From Victivallaceae bacterium (GTDB lineage Bacteria > Verrucomicrobiota > Lentisphaeria > Victivallales > Victivallaceae): a stretch of DNA of 39,199 nt. The position numbers and the translations under genes are program-made. The notes under the pieces are model-generated. The model saw only the letters and a list, made by a program, of their open reading frames with translations. It did no database searches and was not told where the DNA came from. Below are positions 15,582 through 24,126 of this stretch, in pieces. The DNA is taken from the NCBI GenBank assembly GCA_021647315.1, contig JAKIUY010000029.1:1-39199 (forward strand), written 5' to 3'. The first letter of the stretch is position 1. Every line of letters begins with the position of its first letter.

Positions 15582-18416
15582 TTATTTTGTTAACAATGCC
15601 CGGAATGAAAATTTATCTACTTTGATTGGTTGCTCTGGTGAATAGACAATGGATTGCCCTTGTAAATCGGTCAATTTTGTGCCGGGTTTTATATCAGCTA
15701 TTACTTTTAATGTTTGTTCTTGATCACCGGAATTGGTTAGTAACAGCAAAGTTTTATTTTTATCCTGATATGAACGCCACAGTGAACTTTCAACCACCGG
15801 TCTGATGGCGTTAAAGGTTTTTTGGCCTTTTTTGTCTTTATAATAGGTGATTTGATGGTATGGAGAGTTGACGACTTCCGGTTCCTGTAGTTTTTCTCCG
15901 TAGGCAAAAACATCCATCGTCTGCTGTTTCATTTTGATTAATTTCACTAGATAATCCAAAGCAGGACGGTTCCTGGCTTTGAAAAGTTCCATATGAGTTG
16001 TTGTTGTATAAAAAGAGCCGATTTTATAACCCATGTGAAGCGGAATTGCCAAAGTGGCGGTAAAATCGTTCAGATCATTAAGTGTGGGTGGCATTATATA
16101 CCATTCATGAAGTGAAACATAGCCTTGATAGACGGTGGTGAAGAGTGGAATATACTGTCTGCTACGCCAGATATAAGGAAAGACGACAAAGCTGTCATTT
16201 ACCTCATCAATCAGATATTCATTGGCGCATTCCATTTTCATCACAATCTGGGGATTTTTTTGGCGAATCGCCGCTGCCAACTGGTGTGAACCATTAAGGA
16301 AATAGTTACCGAACCCTGGTTGATGTTGATGTTTTTTCGACCAGCAGGTATAGACTCCTCCAACTATCAACTGATCCAGGTAGATCCCATTCGAACCGTA
16401 TTGTTTGACAAGTTTTGATGCCAGTTCGTCAACCCAGAAGTCTCGCCATTGAGCGTTGCTTCGGCAGACTGGCCGCAGGCGGCGTTTGATGGCAATTTTA
16501 TCAATTACCGTAGTGTCGCCGCCCCAGTTTTCCCGCAGTTTCTTGACCAACCGTTCACGCTGCCACCAATAAAGCCCCATCCAATCAGAATTTATTTTGG
16601 CAAGAATAGTTTCATCTATTGGTCCAGACCAGGCTTTTTTCAGCTCGGCTTTAAGTTCGGTCGCCTTTATTCGGTTATGTCCCCAATATTCAACCTGACT
16701 CGGTGTTGTCCAGCCATTGATGGGTTTTATCGCCGCCATAGATATTGGATCTTTTATATAGGCTGCTTTAAATTTATTGTCCATCAATTTATAATCAGTA
16801 TCAACCAGACTGGCATTCATGTAAGGAAATATATGCATCCGTTTTTTTTGCCATGCCATAACTTTTTTGAATCCGGCCGGGTTCTTCGGTGGCAGGTATT
16901 CCGGCAGATGAGAATCAAAAGGCCAGCGTTGCCATTGAGTAACAAATACCCCAAAATCAATATTTGGCAATAAGCGTGAATAATTTTCCAGCAGATAAAG
17001 CATATTATAATTGACTAGCGTGAGCCACATCGGTTGGTTAAGATACCATTTCGGCAGTTCACCGCGTTCAATACGCTTAATAATAGTCCCTTTGGCACAC
17101 CATTTTTGTCGCAGAGCCCATTTTTTATAAATCTGTACCGCATTATACCAGCCTTGGGTAAATTTGGTCACAACCACCGGATATGGTGACTTCCAGCCAA
17201 CGCCGGGCTGACCGGTATTGGTTGGAAAATGGTGGACTGCGACCCGTAGGGCATTATCCTTATATTTTTCAGGGAGATCGCTGGACACTTCGAAATCCTT
17301 GATCCAGCCATTATTATCCTGTGTCCATATCATCGCACCTTGACGACCATTTTCATAGATTATCATCTGCATGTTCTGCTGCTTTGAACCGTAAACTCCA
17401 TACCAGACCGATTTTTTTAAACGTGGACGCCCGCCATTATCGCGTTCCTTGCGGTTAAAAGGATTTTCAAGTACAGCCCCATATTGATTAGGCACCAGCA
17501 GACGATCATATTTCGAACCCGAAATCGGGTAAATACGCATTAACGGATATTCAACTTCATAAACGCCATAAGGAGCTTTGGCCTCGACATTGATTTTATA
17601 GTGAGTGCCGTCAGGCTTATCGGTAATGGTGTAGCTTACTTTGCATTCAGGATAGTTTTTGCTGCCTTCGCCTGCCAGTTCCGCTTTGGTGCCAATAATA
17701 ATTTTTTTCTGCCGGTAATCACCGTTTTCCCATAAAGTAATGCGGTACAATAGATCATCTGATACAATAAAATCATTTTTTGCCGCTACACGGCGCGGTG
17801 ACTTTTCAGGTACCGGAACGTAGATAGTCTTGTTGCGGGCTACTGCAGCACTATCGGCTCCGATTTTATTAGACATATTATAGAATAGTTTGACATCATC
17901 GATATAGATTGTACCCGGTTGAGTCGGAGCCAAATATATTTTCATAAACTTGGCGTTATTATCTTCAATCTGAATTTTAAAGCTATATTTCTGCCATTCG
18001 GTGGTCAAACGAATTGCTGCTGGTTGAACAGCGATACCATTGCGTTGATTAATATATTTTTTGTCAGACGCATAAAGCATCTGATGAACTTTTAGTTCGC
18101 CATCGCCTTTGGCCCATAGCGTAAGTTCTAAAGCAGACGAATTCAGTTTTACTTCAGTTGTGTTGTAGAAATAGTTATTGGCTTTAGTGGATTTAACCAC
18201 CAGTGCTGTTGAACCGTTAGTTCCCGCGCCTTGCTGCCAGCCCAGTGAGCCGCGCTCTTTGGTACTGCCGGGTTGCCTCCAGCCTTTCCCGACAACTTCA
18301 CAATTGGCACTGGCTATTTTTACCGGCATCTGCTGTTCAGCCATCATATCCTGCGTCGCCACTACTATAATCACCAGCAACAATATACTGAAAGTTATGG
18401 GTTTTAAAAAAGACAT
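15582..18416 (-). CDS. secreted glycosidase-like protein (DUF6259-type) with N-terminal CBM-like domain
   Basis: Long paralogue (944 residues). AAGGAGA lies 10 bases before the ATG. Signal peptide about 1-26. Residues about 33-180 look like a carbohydrate-binding jelly roll (SSALELTLWAKGDGELKV, ending TIYIDDVKLFYN), absent from the shorter paralogue. The shared beta-sandwich starts near 220 (LLYRITLWENGD), followed by the barrel. Asp681 in GIYLDQ and Glu729 in MKMECANE are 48 residues apart and match the Asp427/Glu477 pair of the paralogue, supporting a catalytic role. Relative to the paralogue it has about 60 extra residues near 590-655. Substrate unknown; the role is probably polysaccharide breakdown outside the cytoplasm. 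Confidence 0.78.
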   Translation of the reverse strand: MSFLKPITFSILLLVIIVVATQDMMAEQQMPVKIASANCEVVGKGWRQPGSTKERGSLGWQQGAGTNGSTALVVKSTKANNYFYNTTEVKLNSSALELTLWAKGDGELKVHQMLYASDKKYINQRNGIAVQPAAIRLTTEWQKYSFKIQIEDNNAKFMKIYLAPTQPGTIYIDDVKLFYNMSNKIGADSAAVARNKTIYVPVPEKSPRRVAAKNDFIVSDDLLYRITLWENGDYRQKKIIIGTKAELAGEGSKNYPECKVSYTITDKPDGTHYKINVEAKAPYGVYEVEYPLMRIYPISGSKYDRLLVPNQYGAVLENPFNRKERDNGGRPRLKKSVWYGVYGSKQQNMQMIIYENGRQGAMIWTQDNNGWIKDFEVSSDLPEKYKDNALRVAVHHFPTNTGQPGVGWKSPYPVVVTKFTQGWYNAVQIYKKWALRQKWCAKGTIIKRIERGELPKWYLNQPMWLTLVNYNMLYLLENYSRLLPNIDFGVFVTQWQRWPFDSHLPEYLPPKNPAGFKKVMAWQKKRMHIFPYMNASLVDTDYKLMDNKFKAAYIKDPISMAAIKPINGWTTPSQVEYWGHNRIKATELKAELKKAWSGPIDETILAKINSDWMGLYWWQRERLVKKLRENWGGDTTVIDKIAIKRRLRPVCRSNAQWRDFWVDELASKLVKQYGSNGIYLDQLIVGGVYTCWSKKHQHQPGFGNYFLNGSHQLAAAIRQKNPQIVMKMECANEYLIDEVNDSFVVFPYIWRSRQYIPLFTTVYQGYVSLHEWYIMPPTLNDLNDFTATLAIPLHMGYKIGSFYTTTTHMELFKARNRPALDYLVKLIKMKQQTMDVFAYGEKLQEPEVVNSPYHQITYYKDKKGQKTFNAIRPVVESSLWRSYQDKNKTLLLLTNSGDQEQTLKVIADIKPGTKLTDLQGQSIVYSPEQPIKVDKFSFRALLTK

Positions 18417-18529
18417 AGATTTGGATCTCCTTATCGTTATAATGTTCTACAGACGTTCGTCAGGTTTATTCTGCTTCAAACTCGGCGACCATTGTCGCTA
18501 CGGAAGTGGAAGAAGCAAATTGTGTTGAT

Positions 18530-19276
18530 TTATCTGACATTCCAATGTTTTGCACTCGGCGAGAATTTTTCATGACTCTTTTCCGCACTGGCATGACCAT
18601 CAACCCATAGCACATTAAATCCATTTTGCGTGCCGCCGTCACCGTGACGTTTCCAATCTATTTGATAGGCACTGGTTGCTTCCGGCTGAATTATCCAACG
18701 GCTACCGGTACTCCCTACCGCTTTACTATCTGAGAGCATCAAAGTTTTTGTCGGCTGTTTTACTTGATTTACTTTTGGAGTATTGGCGCGAGCCGGATTC
18801 CCGATTGCGACACTAAGATTACGACCGAGACGAATATTATAGCCATAAGTCAAATAGTACCAAGCATAATCGGCTGTTGGCCGTTCAATAACTGTTTTAT
18901 TGCCAGTAGAATATATATTATAAATCAAGGTTTTTTTCGCCATAGGACACACCGCTACCGTATTGGTAATATATTTGCCATTATAAAGTACTAACCCCCA
19001 GTATGGCTTCGGAGTGGGATTGCTAGTTTCACCAGTATAGATAAATCGATCATCGCTGTCACCACTATACATTATCATGCCCGTCCCGATCTGTTTGAGG
19101 TTTGAGGTGCAGGTAATGGCTTTGGCACGATCCCGCGCCGCATTCAATGCCGGCAGTAACATGCTTGCAAGAATCGCGATAATCGCGATTACAACGAGCA
19201 ATTCGATTAATGTAAAATGCTTAACAGGCAACTGCTTACAACTACGAACTCCAGCCATTTCTTTAATCTTTTTCAT
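18530..19276 (-). CDS. type II secretion/prepilin-like protein with DGH motif
   Basis: Pseudopilin-like protein, 248 residues. The class III signal [20 protein letters not shown] is near residue 21, followed by the [20 protein letters not shown] helix. The usual Gly before the cleavage site is replaced by His (KHF-TLIE), a form I associate with Lentisphaerota. The C-terminal RHGDGG and NVLWVDGHA make a longer-spaced version of the H-X9-DG motif of PVC pseudopilins. AGGAGAG sets the start. It leads the minus-strand cluster containing the two glycosidase-like genes, the typical genomic company of these proteins in Lentisphaerota; a role in secretion or surface display of the enzymes is inference. 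Confidence 0.85.
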   Translation of the reverse strand: MKKIKEMAGVRSCKQLPVKHFTLIELLVVIAIIAILASMLLPALNAARDRAKAITCTSNLKQIGTGMIMYSGDSDDRFIYTGETSNPTPKPYWGLVLYNGKYITNTVAVCPMAKKTLIYNIYSTGNKTVIERPTADYAWYYLTYGYNIRLGRNLSVAIGNPARANTPKVNQVKQPTKTLMLSDSKAVGSTGSRWIIQPEATSAYQIDWKRHGDGGTQNGFNVLWVDGHASAEKSHEKFSPSAKHWNVR

Positions 19277-19460
19277 TGTTCTACTCTCCTGTTTTGAGGT
19301 TATATTAAAACTTTTGACCGTAATATCACCATGACATCTATATAATAGTTTAGTGATTATAAATTACTGCTTCTGAAAAAAATGATCTTTTCAATTTATC
19401 AGTCTCAAATCATAGCTTTATCATTCTTCCCCTTCTATTTATACTTTTATTTTGATTACA

Positions 19461-19547
19461 TAAAACTTGCTTCTGCCTATAGTATACCTATCATTAGTGA
19501 TAATAACAATAGACAAATCAATCATAACTATAGACAAATCAACTTTT
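19461..19547 (+). pseudogene. decayed copy of the AraC leader and first codons
   Basis: Matches 12121-12209 over the whole block with one short indel. The last 33 bases (19515-19547) are identical at about 27 positions to 12177-12209. The regulator's ATG-GAT-AAA-TCA-ACT-TTT reads ATA-GAC-AAA-TCA-ACT-TTT here, so the start codon is lost, and homology ends after ACTTTT. Two copies of ATAGACAAATCAA (19509-19521, 19530-19542) lie 21 bp apart. It sits about 190 bp upstream of the divergent pseudopilin gene, where a divergent regulator would be expected. It is either a dead regulator remnant or a copied control region. Confidence 0.65.
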
Positions 19548-19884
19548 CCGGCGGAAGAGCTTTGAGACGGTTAGATTGCAAATCTATACTTAGGGCATTA
19601 AACCTAATCTTTCCCCAAATATTATGCTTATATACTTGGAGAATGGTATAAAATTAACAAAGATCGTGCAAAAACTTTTTAATGAGTTAAGCAGATTTTT
19701 GAGCTTAACAGTTGAAAACATTAGGTAACGGCATATAGTTTAATTGGCTGGTTTTAATCTACACTTTAAATGTAGTTTACACTTTGTGCAACCCCATTCG
19801 GGGTTGTATTGGTTGTTTTTATCACCACGGGCTTACGCACCGTGGCTACGGTTGAATCATTCACGTAGCAATTTGGAGCTTTTT
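19548..19884. repeat. dgt upstream region with two palindromes
   Basis: No gene seen. CAACCCC-ATTC-GGGGTTG (19789-19806) is a perfect 7-bp stem. ACCACGGGCTTACGCACCGTGG plus CTACG (19824-19850) has a 6-bp stem, CCACGG/CCGTGG. The latter has a relative at 21413-21438. They lie in the dgt leader and may be small mobile palindromes or structured 5' UTR. TAGATT-GCA-AATCTA near 19571-19586 resembles an anticodon arm, but there is no complete tRNA. Confidence 0.55.
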
Positions 19885-21240
19885 ATGGATTGGATAAAAT
19901 TACTTTCTCTTAAACGACTTGGCAAACAGGAACCGGATATGATTATGCCGGGGCGATCACCGTTTCAGCAGGATTTTGACCGGATTGTCTTTTCTTCAGC
20001 TTTTCGCCGCATGCAGGATAAGGCTCAGGTCTTTCCATTGGCTGAAAATGATAATGTCCGGACCAGGCTGACTCATAGCTTGGAATGTTCATGTGTTGCC
20101 CGTTCGTTAGGGGCGCAGGCCGGGGTGCTGATCTCAGAATTGACCGGAATGAAAAACATCCAGCCCAGTGATGTCGGTGCAGTTGTTGCCGCCGCGGCAC
20201 TGGCACATGATATTGGTAATACCCCACTGGGACATTCCGGTGAAGAGGCGATTCGGCATTGGTTTTGTAACTCAGCAATTGCTGTTGAAATGCGTAAATC
20301 AATGAATGACAAAGAATGTGCTGATATTGAACGTTACGAGGGTAATGCCCAGGGATTCAGAGTGCTGGCACGGTTGCAGATGCCGGATAATCCCGGGGGA
20401 ATGCAACTGACTTGTGCCACATTGGCAACGTTTGCTAAATATCCGGTTGAGTCCTATGTTGAATCTTCGATTTCAGGTATATCAGCCAAAAAATTCAATT
20501 TTTTTCAACAGGACAGAGAGTTGTTTACCGAAGTGGCTGAAACGACTGGTCTGGATAAATTGCCGGGAGAGGATTATTGCTGGAAACGGCATCCGCTGGT
20601 GTTCCTGGTTGAAGCAGCAGATGATATTTGTTATAATATTGTTGATTTTGAAGACAGTTACCGTATGGGGATTATTGATTTCGCTGAATTGCGCAATCAT
20701 TTTTGTAAAATAATTGATGATCCGGCGGTTAAATATAAAGCTGAGAAATTGAGCGACCGCAACCGTCAGGTAGAGATGTTGCGAGCCAAGGCATTGGGTA
20801 AATTAATCGGTGAGGTTTCGATTGCATTCGAGAAATATCACGACACAATTTTGGCTGGCGAACTTAATCAGCCACTGATTGAACTTATTGATTCCAAAGC
20901 GGTGATGGCGAAAATTATTCAACGCAGTATCGATGATATTTATACATTTAAGCCGGCAGTAGAGATTGAAGCTGCCGGATTTGAGTTGATTAAAGGATTG
21001 CTGGATGTTTTTGTCTGTAGTGTGAATGATATTGCTGAAAATAGCTATAGCGGGGCATCATACCGCAGTCGTAAATTGATGTTGCTGTTGCCGGACAGTT
21101 ATTGGAAGGAGAATGTGATGCCGGATTCGACACCATATAATAGATTACTTGGTATTCTTGACTACATCGCTGGAATGACCGACAGCTATGCAGTTTCACT
21201 GTTTAAAAAAATCCGGGGAATATCATTGCCGGGACGGTAG
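19885..21240 (+). CDS. dgt: deoxyguanosinetriphosphate triphosphohydrolase-like dNTPase
   Basis: HD-domain enzyme that hydrolyses dNTPs to nucleosides and triphosphate, adjusting the nucleotide pool. About 451 residues. The start at 19885 is chosen because TTTGGAG lies 7 bases upstream and the product then begins MDWIKLLSLKRLGKQEPD; the ORF runs further upstream through the palindromes, which is unlikely coding. Seen: RSPFQQDFDRIVFSSAFRRM, TRLTHSLECSCVARSLG (first His), AALAHDIGNTPLGHSGE (the HD pair), and FLVEAADDICYNIVDFED (the last metal-binding Asp). Followed directly by a tandem repeat and then the NAD(P)HX repair gene. Confidence 0.92.
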   Translation: MDWIKLLSLKRLGKQEPDMIMPGRSPFQQDFDRIVFSSAFRRMQDKAQVFPLAENDNVRTRLTHSLECSCVARSLGAQAGVLISELTGMKNIQPSDVGAVVAAAALAHDIGNTPLGHSGEEAIRHWFCNSAIAVEMRKSMNDKECADIERYEGNAQGFRVLARLQMPDNPGGMQLTCATLATFAKYPVESYVESSISGISAKKFNFFQQDRELFTEVAETTGLDKLPGEDYCWKRHPLVFLVEAADDICYNIVDFEDSYRMGIIDFAELRNHFCKIIDDPAVKYKAEKLSDRNRQVEMLRAKALGKLIGEVSIAFEKYHDTILAGELNQPLIELIDSKAVMAKIIQRSIDDIYTFKPAVEIEAAGFELIKGLLDVFVCSVNDIAENSYSGASYRSRKLMLLLPDSYWKENVMPDSTPYNRLLGILDYIAGMTDSYAVSLFKKIRGISLPGR

Positions 21241-21331
21241 TTAGACGTTAGACGTTAGACGTTAGAAGTTAGAAGTTAGAAGTTAGACGTTAGACGTTAG
21301 AAGTTAGAAGTTAGACGTTAGAAGTTAGAAG
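21241..21331 (+). repeat. 7-bp minisatellite, 13 units
   Basis: Thirteen heptamers begin right after the dgt stop codon. Two unit types alternate in blocks: TTAGACG (C) and TTAGAAG (A), in the order CCC AAA CC AA C AA. Every unit is complete and they differ only at the sixth base, consistent with slippage and block duplication. Confidence 0.95.
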
Positions 21332-21342
21332 AAAGCTCCGGT

Positions 21343-21461
21343 AGGAGCGAAGTAAAAATGATTAATTACGGTGGTCTTATTTTGAGTCGTACCTACGGCA
21401 CTCTAACTAATAACCACGGGTTGCTACCCGTGGCTACGTTTTATACATCCCTACGGGATTT
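21343..21461. repeat. cluster of short palindromes before nnr gene
   Basis: Three hairpins: GCTCC-GGTA-GGAGC near 21343, CCACGGGT-TGCT-ACCCGTGG (21414-21433, followed by CTACG), and ATCCC-TAC-GGGAT near 21447. The second is a close relative of 19824-19850, and the third of 3-17. The remaining 21462-21571 is AT-rich leader with no other signal that I can identify. Confidence 0.6.
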
Positions 21462-21571
21462 AAAAGAAAGAACAAATCGTTAAATAACACTAGGCATAGA
21501 ATATATAAAAAATTGCGGTAATTTTAAGAAATCTACAAGCATAATTCATAATTTAATAAATGGGGGTCTTT

Positions 21572-23107
21572 ATGAAAGCTGTAACTGTGGATATCATTCG
21601 GGAACTTGACCGGAAGACTATTGAAGAACATGGTGTGCCGGGGGAAGTACTGATGGAACGGGCCGGTATCGGCATCGCCAGACACATTATTGAATGGCTC
21701 GAAACTATTGATTCTCACGCCAGCCGTGCGGTTATTCTGGCTGGAAAAGGCAATAATGGTGGTGACGCCTATGTCGTGGCACGCTGTCTCTACGAATCCA
21801 CTGATCTTGACATTGTTATTCTGGCTGCATGTCCGGTTGAAGAGCTTGAAGGTGAGGCATTGATCCATGCCACCAAGACGCTTGAAGAGACTCCGATCAA
21901 GGTAACAGAACAGTTTGAGCCGGAAATGTTCAAATTAGGTGATATCGTTGTTGATGGACTGCTTGGGACAGGCATCAAAGGTTCACCGAGGACACCTTAT
22001 GCTAATTGGATCAAGATGGTCAATAAACTTAATTTGCCGGTTGTTTCACTCGATATCCCTTCGGGAATGAACGGTGATGACGGTTCTGGTGATAACTGCA
22101 TCAAAGCTGACCTGACCATTACCATTGGTCTGCCGAAAACTGGTATTGTTGCCGACCGGGCTATCGAACAGTGTGGGCAGCTCAGGTTTGTTGATATTGG
22201 TATTCCAGTCAGTTATGTAGAGGCGGTAGATGCGGGTTTTGAGGCGGAATTTGATATTGATGCCAGACAGTTCCTGTCTCGTCGCCCAAGCAGTTGTCAT
22301 AAAAACAGCATTGGCCGGGTGCTGATAATTGGTGGCAGCACCGCATACCCAGGAGCACCGTTACTGGCAGCTAAATCCGCATTGCGGGGAGGAGCGGGGC
22401 TGGTAACTTTAGCAATTCCAGAACAGATTGATTATTCATACAGTGACTGCCATGCTTTGATTATCAAAAAAATAACCGATAACGGCAACGGTATATTTTG
22501 TGAAGAATCAATTGACGAGATTTCTGATCTGATCAATGAGCATGATGTAATTGTTGTCGGCCCGGGGATCAGCACCCAACGTTGTCTGATTAAATTTATG
22601 GCCTTTGTCTGCACTACGGATAAAACATTGGTGATTGACGCTGACGCTCTTAATATTATTGCCGAGGTTCCAAATATCTATCAGGAAAAAAATTCTAATA
22701 TACTTACTCCCCACCCGGGTGAAATGCAACGTTTAATGCGTGCCTTTGATTTGGATGAGATGCTTGGTACCAGCCGTTTAGAACAGGCTGCGGCTTTGGC
22801 TGTTGCCATTGATTCAACCATTGTCTTGAAAGGCGCAAGAACTGTTGTTGCGTCACCAGACGAACGTTATTCGATAAACAGCAGTGGTTCTCCGGCACTT
22901 GCCACTGCCGGCAGCGGTGACTGTCTTGCCGGACTGCTTGGCGCATGTCTGCTCAATCAGGAAGATTGTTTTGATGCGGTAAAAGCAGCGGTTTTCATCC
23001 ATGGGCTGGCCGGCGAGTTGAGCCATTGCGGCATGCGTGGTCTGATTGCCGATGACCTGCCCGAACTGATTCCTGCCGCAATGCGCAAAATATCTCCGTT
23101 TGCGTGA
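21572..23107 (+). CDS. nnr: bifunctional NAD(P)H-hydrate epimerase / ADP-dependent dehydratase
   Basis: Repairs hydrated NAD(P)H: the N-terminal YjeF_N domain epimerises NAD(P)HX and the C-terminal ribokinase-fold domain dehydrates S-NAD(P)HX using ADP. About 511 residues, the normal fusion length. The ATG at 21572 is preferred over 21560 because GGGGGT precedes it and the product then starts MKAVTVDIIRELDRK. Epimerase motifs: MERAG, LAGKGNNGGDAYVVAR, VDGLLGTGIKG and LDIPSGMNGDDG. Dehydratase motifs: VGPGI, LTPHPGEM, VLKGARTVV and AGSGDCLAGLLGA, the anion hole with catalytic Asp. Its stop is 4 bp from the convergent manA stop. Confidence 0.93.
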   Translation: MKAVTVDIIRELDRKTIEEHGVPGEVLMERAGIGIARHIIEWLETIDSHASRAVILAGKGNNGGDAYVVARCLYESTDLDIVILAACPVEELEGEALIHATKTLEETPIKVTEQFEPEMFKLGDIVVDGLLGTGIKGSPRTPYANWIKMVNKLNLPVVSLDIPSGMNGDDGSGDNCIKADLTITIGLPKTGIVADRAIEQCGQLRFVDIGIPVSYVEAVDAGFEAEFDIDARQFLSRRPSSCHKNSIGRVLIIGGSTAYPGAPLLAAKSALRGGAGLVTLAIPEQIDYSYSDCHALIIKKITDNGNGIFCEESIDEISDLINEHDVIVVGPGISTQRCLIKFMAFVCTTDKTLVIDADALNIIAEVPNIYQEKNSNILTPHPGEMQRLMRAFDLDEMLGTSRLEQAAALAVAIDSTIVLKGARTVVASPDERYSINSSGSPALATAGSGDCLAGLLGACLLNQEDCFDAVKAAVFIHGLAGELSHCGMRGLIADDLPELIPAAMRKISPFA

Positions 23108-23111
23108 CTGA

Positions 23112-24122
23112 TTATTGCAGTATGGTTCTGATAACGGTGGATTCTCCCGGTTCGAGCGGAGTCAGTTTGTATTGTCCGAAACATGCCGGGATCAAACATG
23201 AATCGCCCGGTGTCAGGATGGTGTTAAATGCCGTATTCCCGACTTTGATTTGATGATTGATTGCGGTCAGGAGGTGGAAACTTTTGCCGGGCTCAGTGGT
23301 TTCCGGCAGTTCATGAACGACTCTCAGGTCATCAACGATAAAATATGGGCAATGGTTAATAACCGGATATTTACGGTTGCGGTTGGATGAATCCGATACT
23401 CCGCTGATTCTCGGTGATGCACGATCGGTAAAATGGATGGATTTAATCGCTTTTTCCACATGCAGTTCTCTGGGCTTGCCATTGGAGTCGACCCGTCCCC
23501 AGTCACTGACTCGGTAGGTTGTGTCACTGCTCTGCTGGATTTCAAGCAGCAGGTTGCCTTCACCGATAGCGTGGATGGTGCCGGAGCTGATAAAATAGGC
23601 ATCACCGGGGATGGATGGAAAGATTTGGAGGCATTGCTCAATGTCGGCGGAAGTCAGCTTATCTATTACCTGGTGGCGGGTGGTTCTCATTTTAAGTCCA
23701 GCCATTATTTCTGCACCGGGACGTGCAGCGATAATATACCACATTTCAGTTTTCGGTTCAGCGCCTTCGCCTATTTCAGCACAGCTGTTCCGGTCGGGAT
23801 GCACCTGTAGTGAAAGCCGTTTCCCCGCATCGATTATTTTAACCAGCAGCGGGAAGCGTCCGCCTTGGAAGAGAGAACCGACCATATCTTTGCCGTAAAA
23901 TTTTATCAGTTCATTGATCGAGGTTCCTTTCAGAGAGCCTTCGGTCACAATACTTTGTTCATCTTCGCGGTCGACAATTTCCCATGATTCTCCGATTGGA
24001 TCCGGTAATTCAGGCAAATCACGTTGGAGCACTGTGCCCATCTGCGAGCCGCCCCACATTTTATCTTTGTATATCGGAGTGAATTTCAGGGGGTAGAGCT
24101 GTGCTTTATCAATTAAATTCAT
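23112..24122 (-). CDS. manA: mannose-6-phosphate isomerase, class I
   Basis: Zn-dependent cupin enzyme interconverting mannose-6-phosphate and fructose-6-phosphate. 336 residues, like the short Bacillus-type ManA. Seen: FTPIYKDKMWGG, GESWEIVDRED, FPLLVKIIDAGKRLSLQVHPD (Zn ligands Gln and His), KTEMWYI (Zn-ligand Glu) and SGTIHAIGEGNLLLEIQQSSD (Zn-ligand His). The start is only four bases after the stop of the kinase-SUMF1 gene, and its AGAGGAA ribosome site lies across that gene's end, so it is the last gene of that operon. This is an unusual home for a sugar-metabolism enzyme. Confidence 0.93.
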   Translation of the reverse strand: MNLIDKAQLYPLKFTPIYKDKMWGGSQMGTVLQRDLPELPDPIGESWEIVDREDEQSIVTEGSLKGTSINELIKFYGKDMVGSLFQGGRFPLLVKIIDAGKRLSLQVHPDRNSCAEIGEGAEPKTEMWYIIAARPGAEIMAGLKMRTTRHQVIDKLTSADIEQCLQIFPSIPGDAYFISSGTIHAIGEGNLLLEIQQSSDTTYRVSDWGRVDSNGKPRELHVEKAIKSIHFTDRASPRISGVSDSSNRNRKYPVINHCPYFIVDDLRVVHELPETTEPGKSFHLLTAINHQIKVGNTAFNTILTPGDSCLIPACFGQYKLTPLEPGESTVIRTILQ

Positions 24123-24126
24123 AATA

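Noticed and set aside
19550..19610. Possible tRNA-Cys-like gene (GATTGCAAATC anticodon arm)
   Set aside because: Only the anticodon-like palindrome and a GGTTA string are present; there is no acceptor stem or T-arm at the right distance.
19382..19651. 89-codon plus-strand ORF covering the decayed AraC leader
   Set aside because: Its N-terminal part is Phe/Tyr-rich low-complexity translation of AT-rich DNA, and the INF..RQIN repeats are explained by the duplicated DNA half-sites. No ribosome site.
19744..19884. Extended N-terminus for the dGTPase
   Set aside because: The extra 47 codons run through two DNA palindromes and the family-like start with a ribosome site is at 19885.
21241..21331. 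CRISPR array
   Set aside because: Units are 7 bp, contiguous and without spacers; this is a minisatellite. No CRISPR array or cas gene was seen in the window.
23112..24122. Long plus-strand ORFs opposite manA (about 23433-23810 and 23611-23898)
   Set aside because: They are frame shadows of a strongly conserved minus-strand enzyme; composition is not protein-like and there are no start signals.
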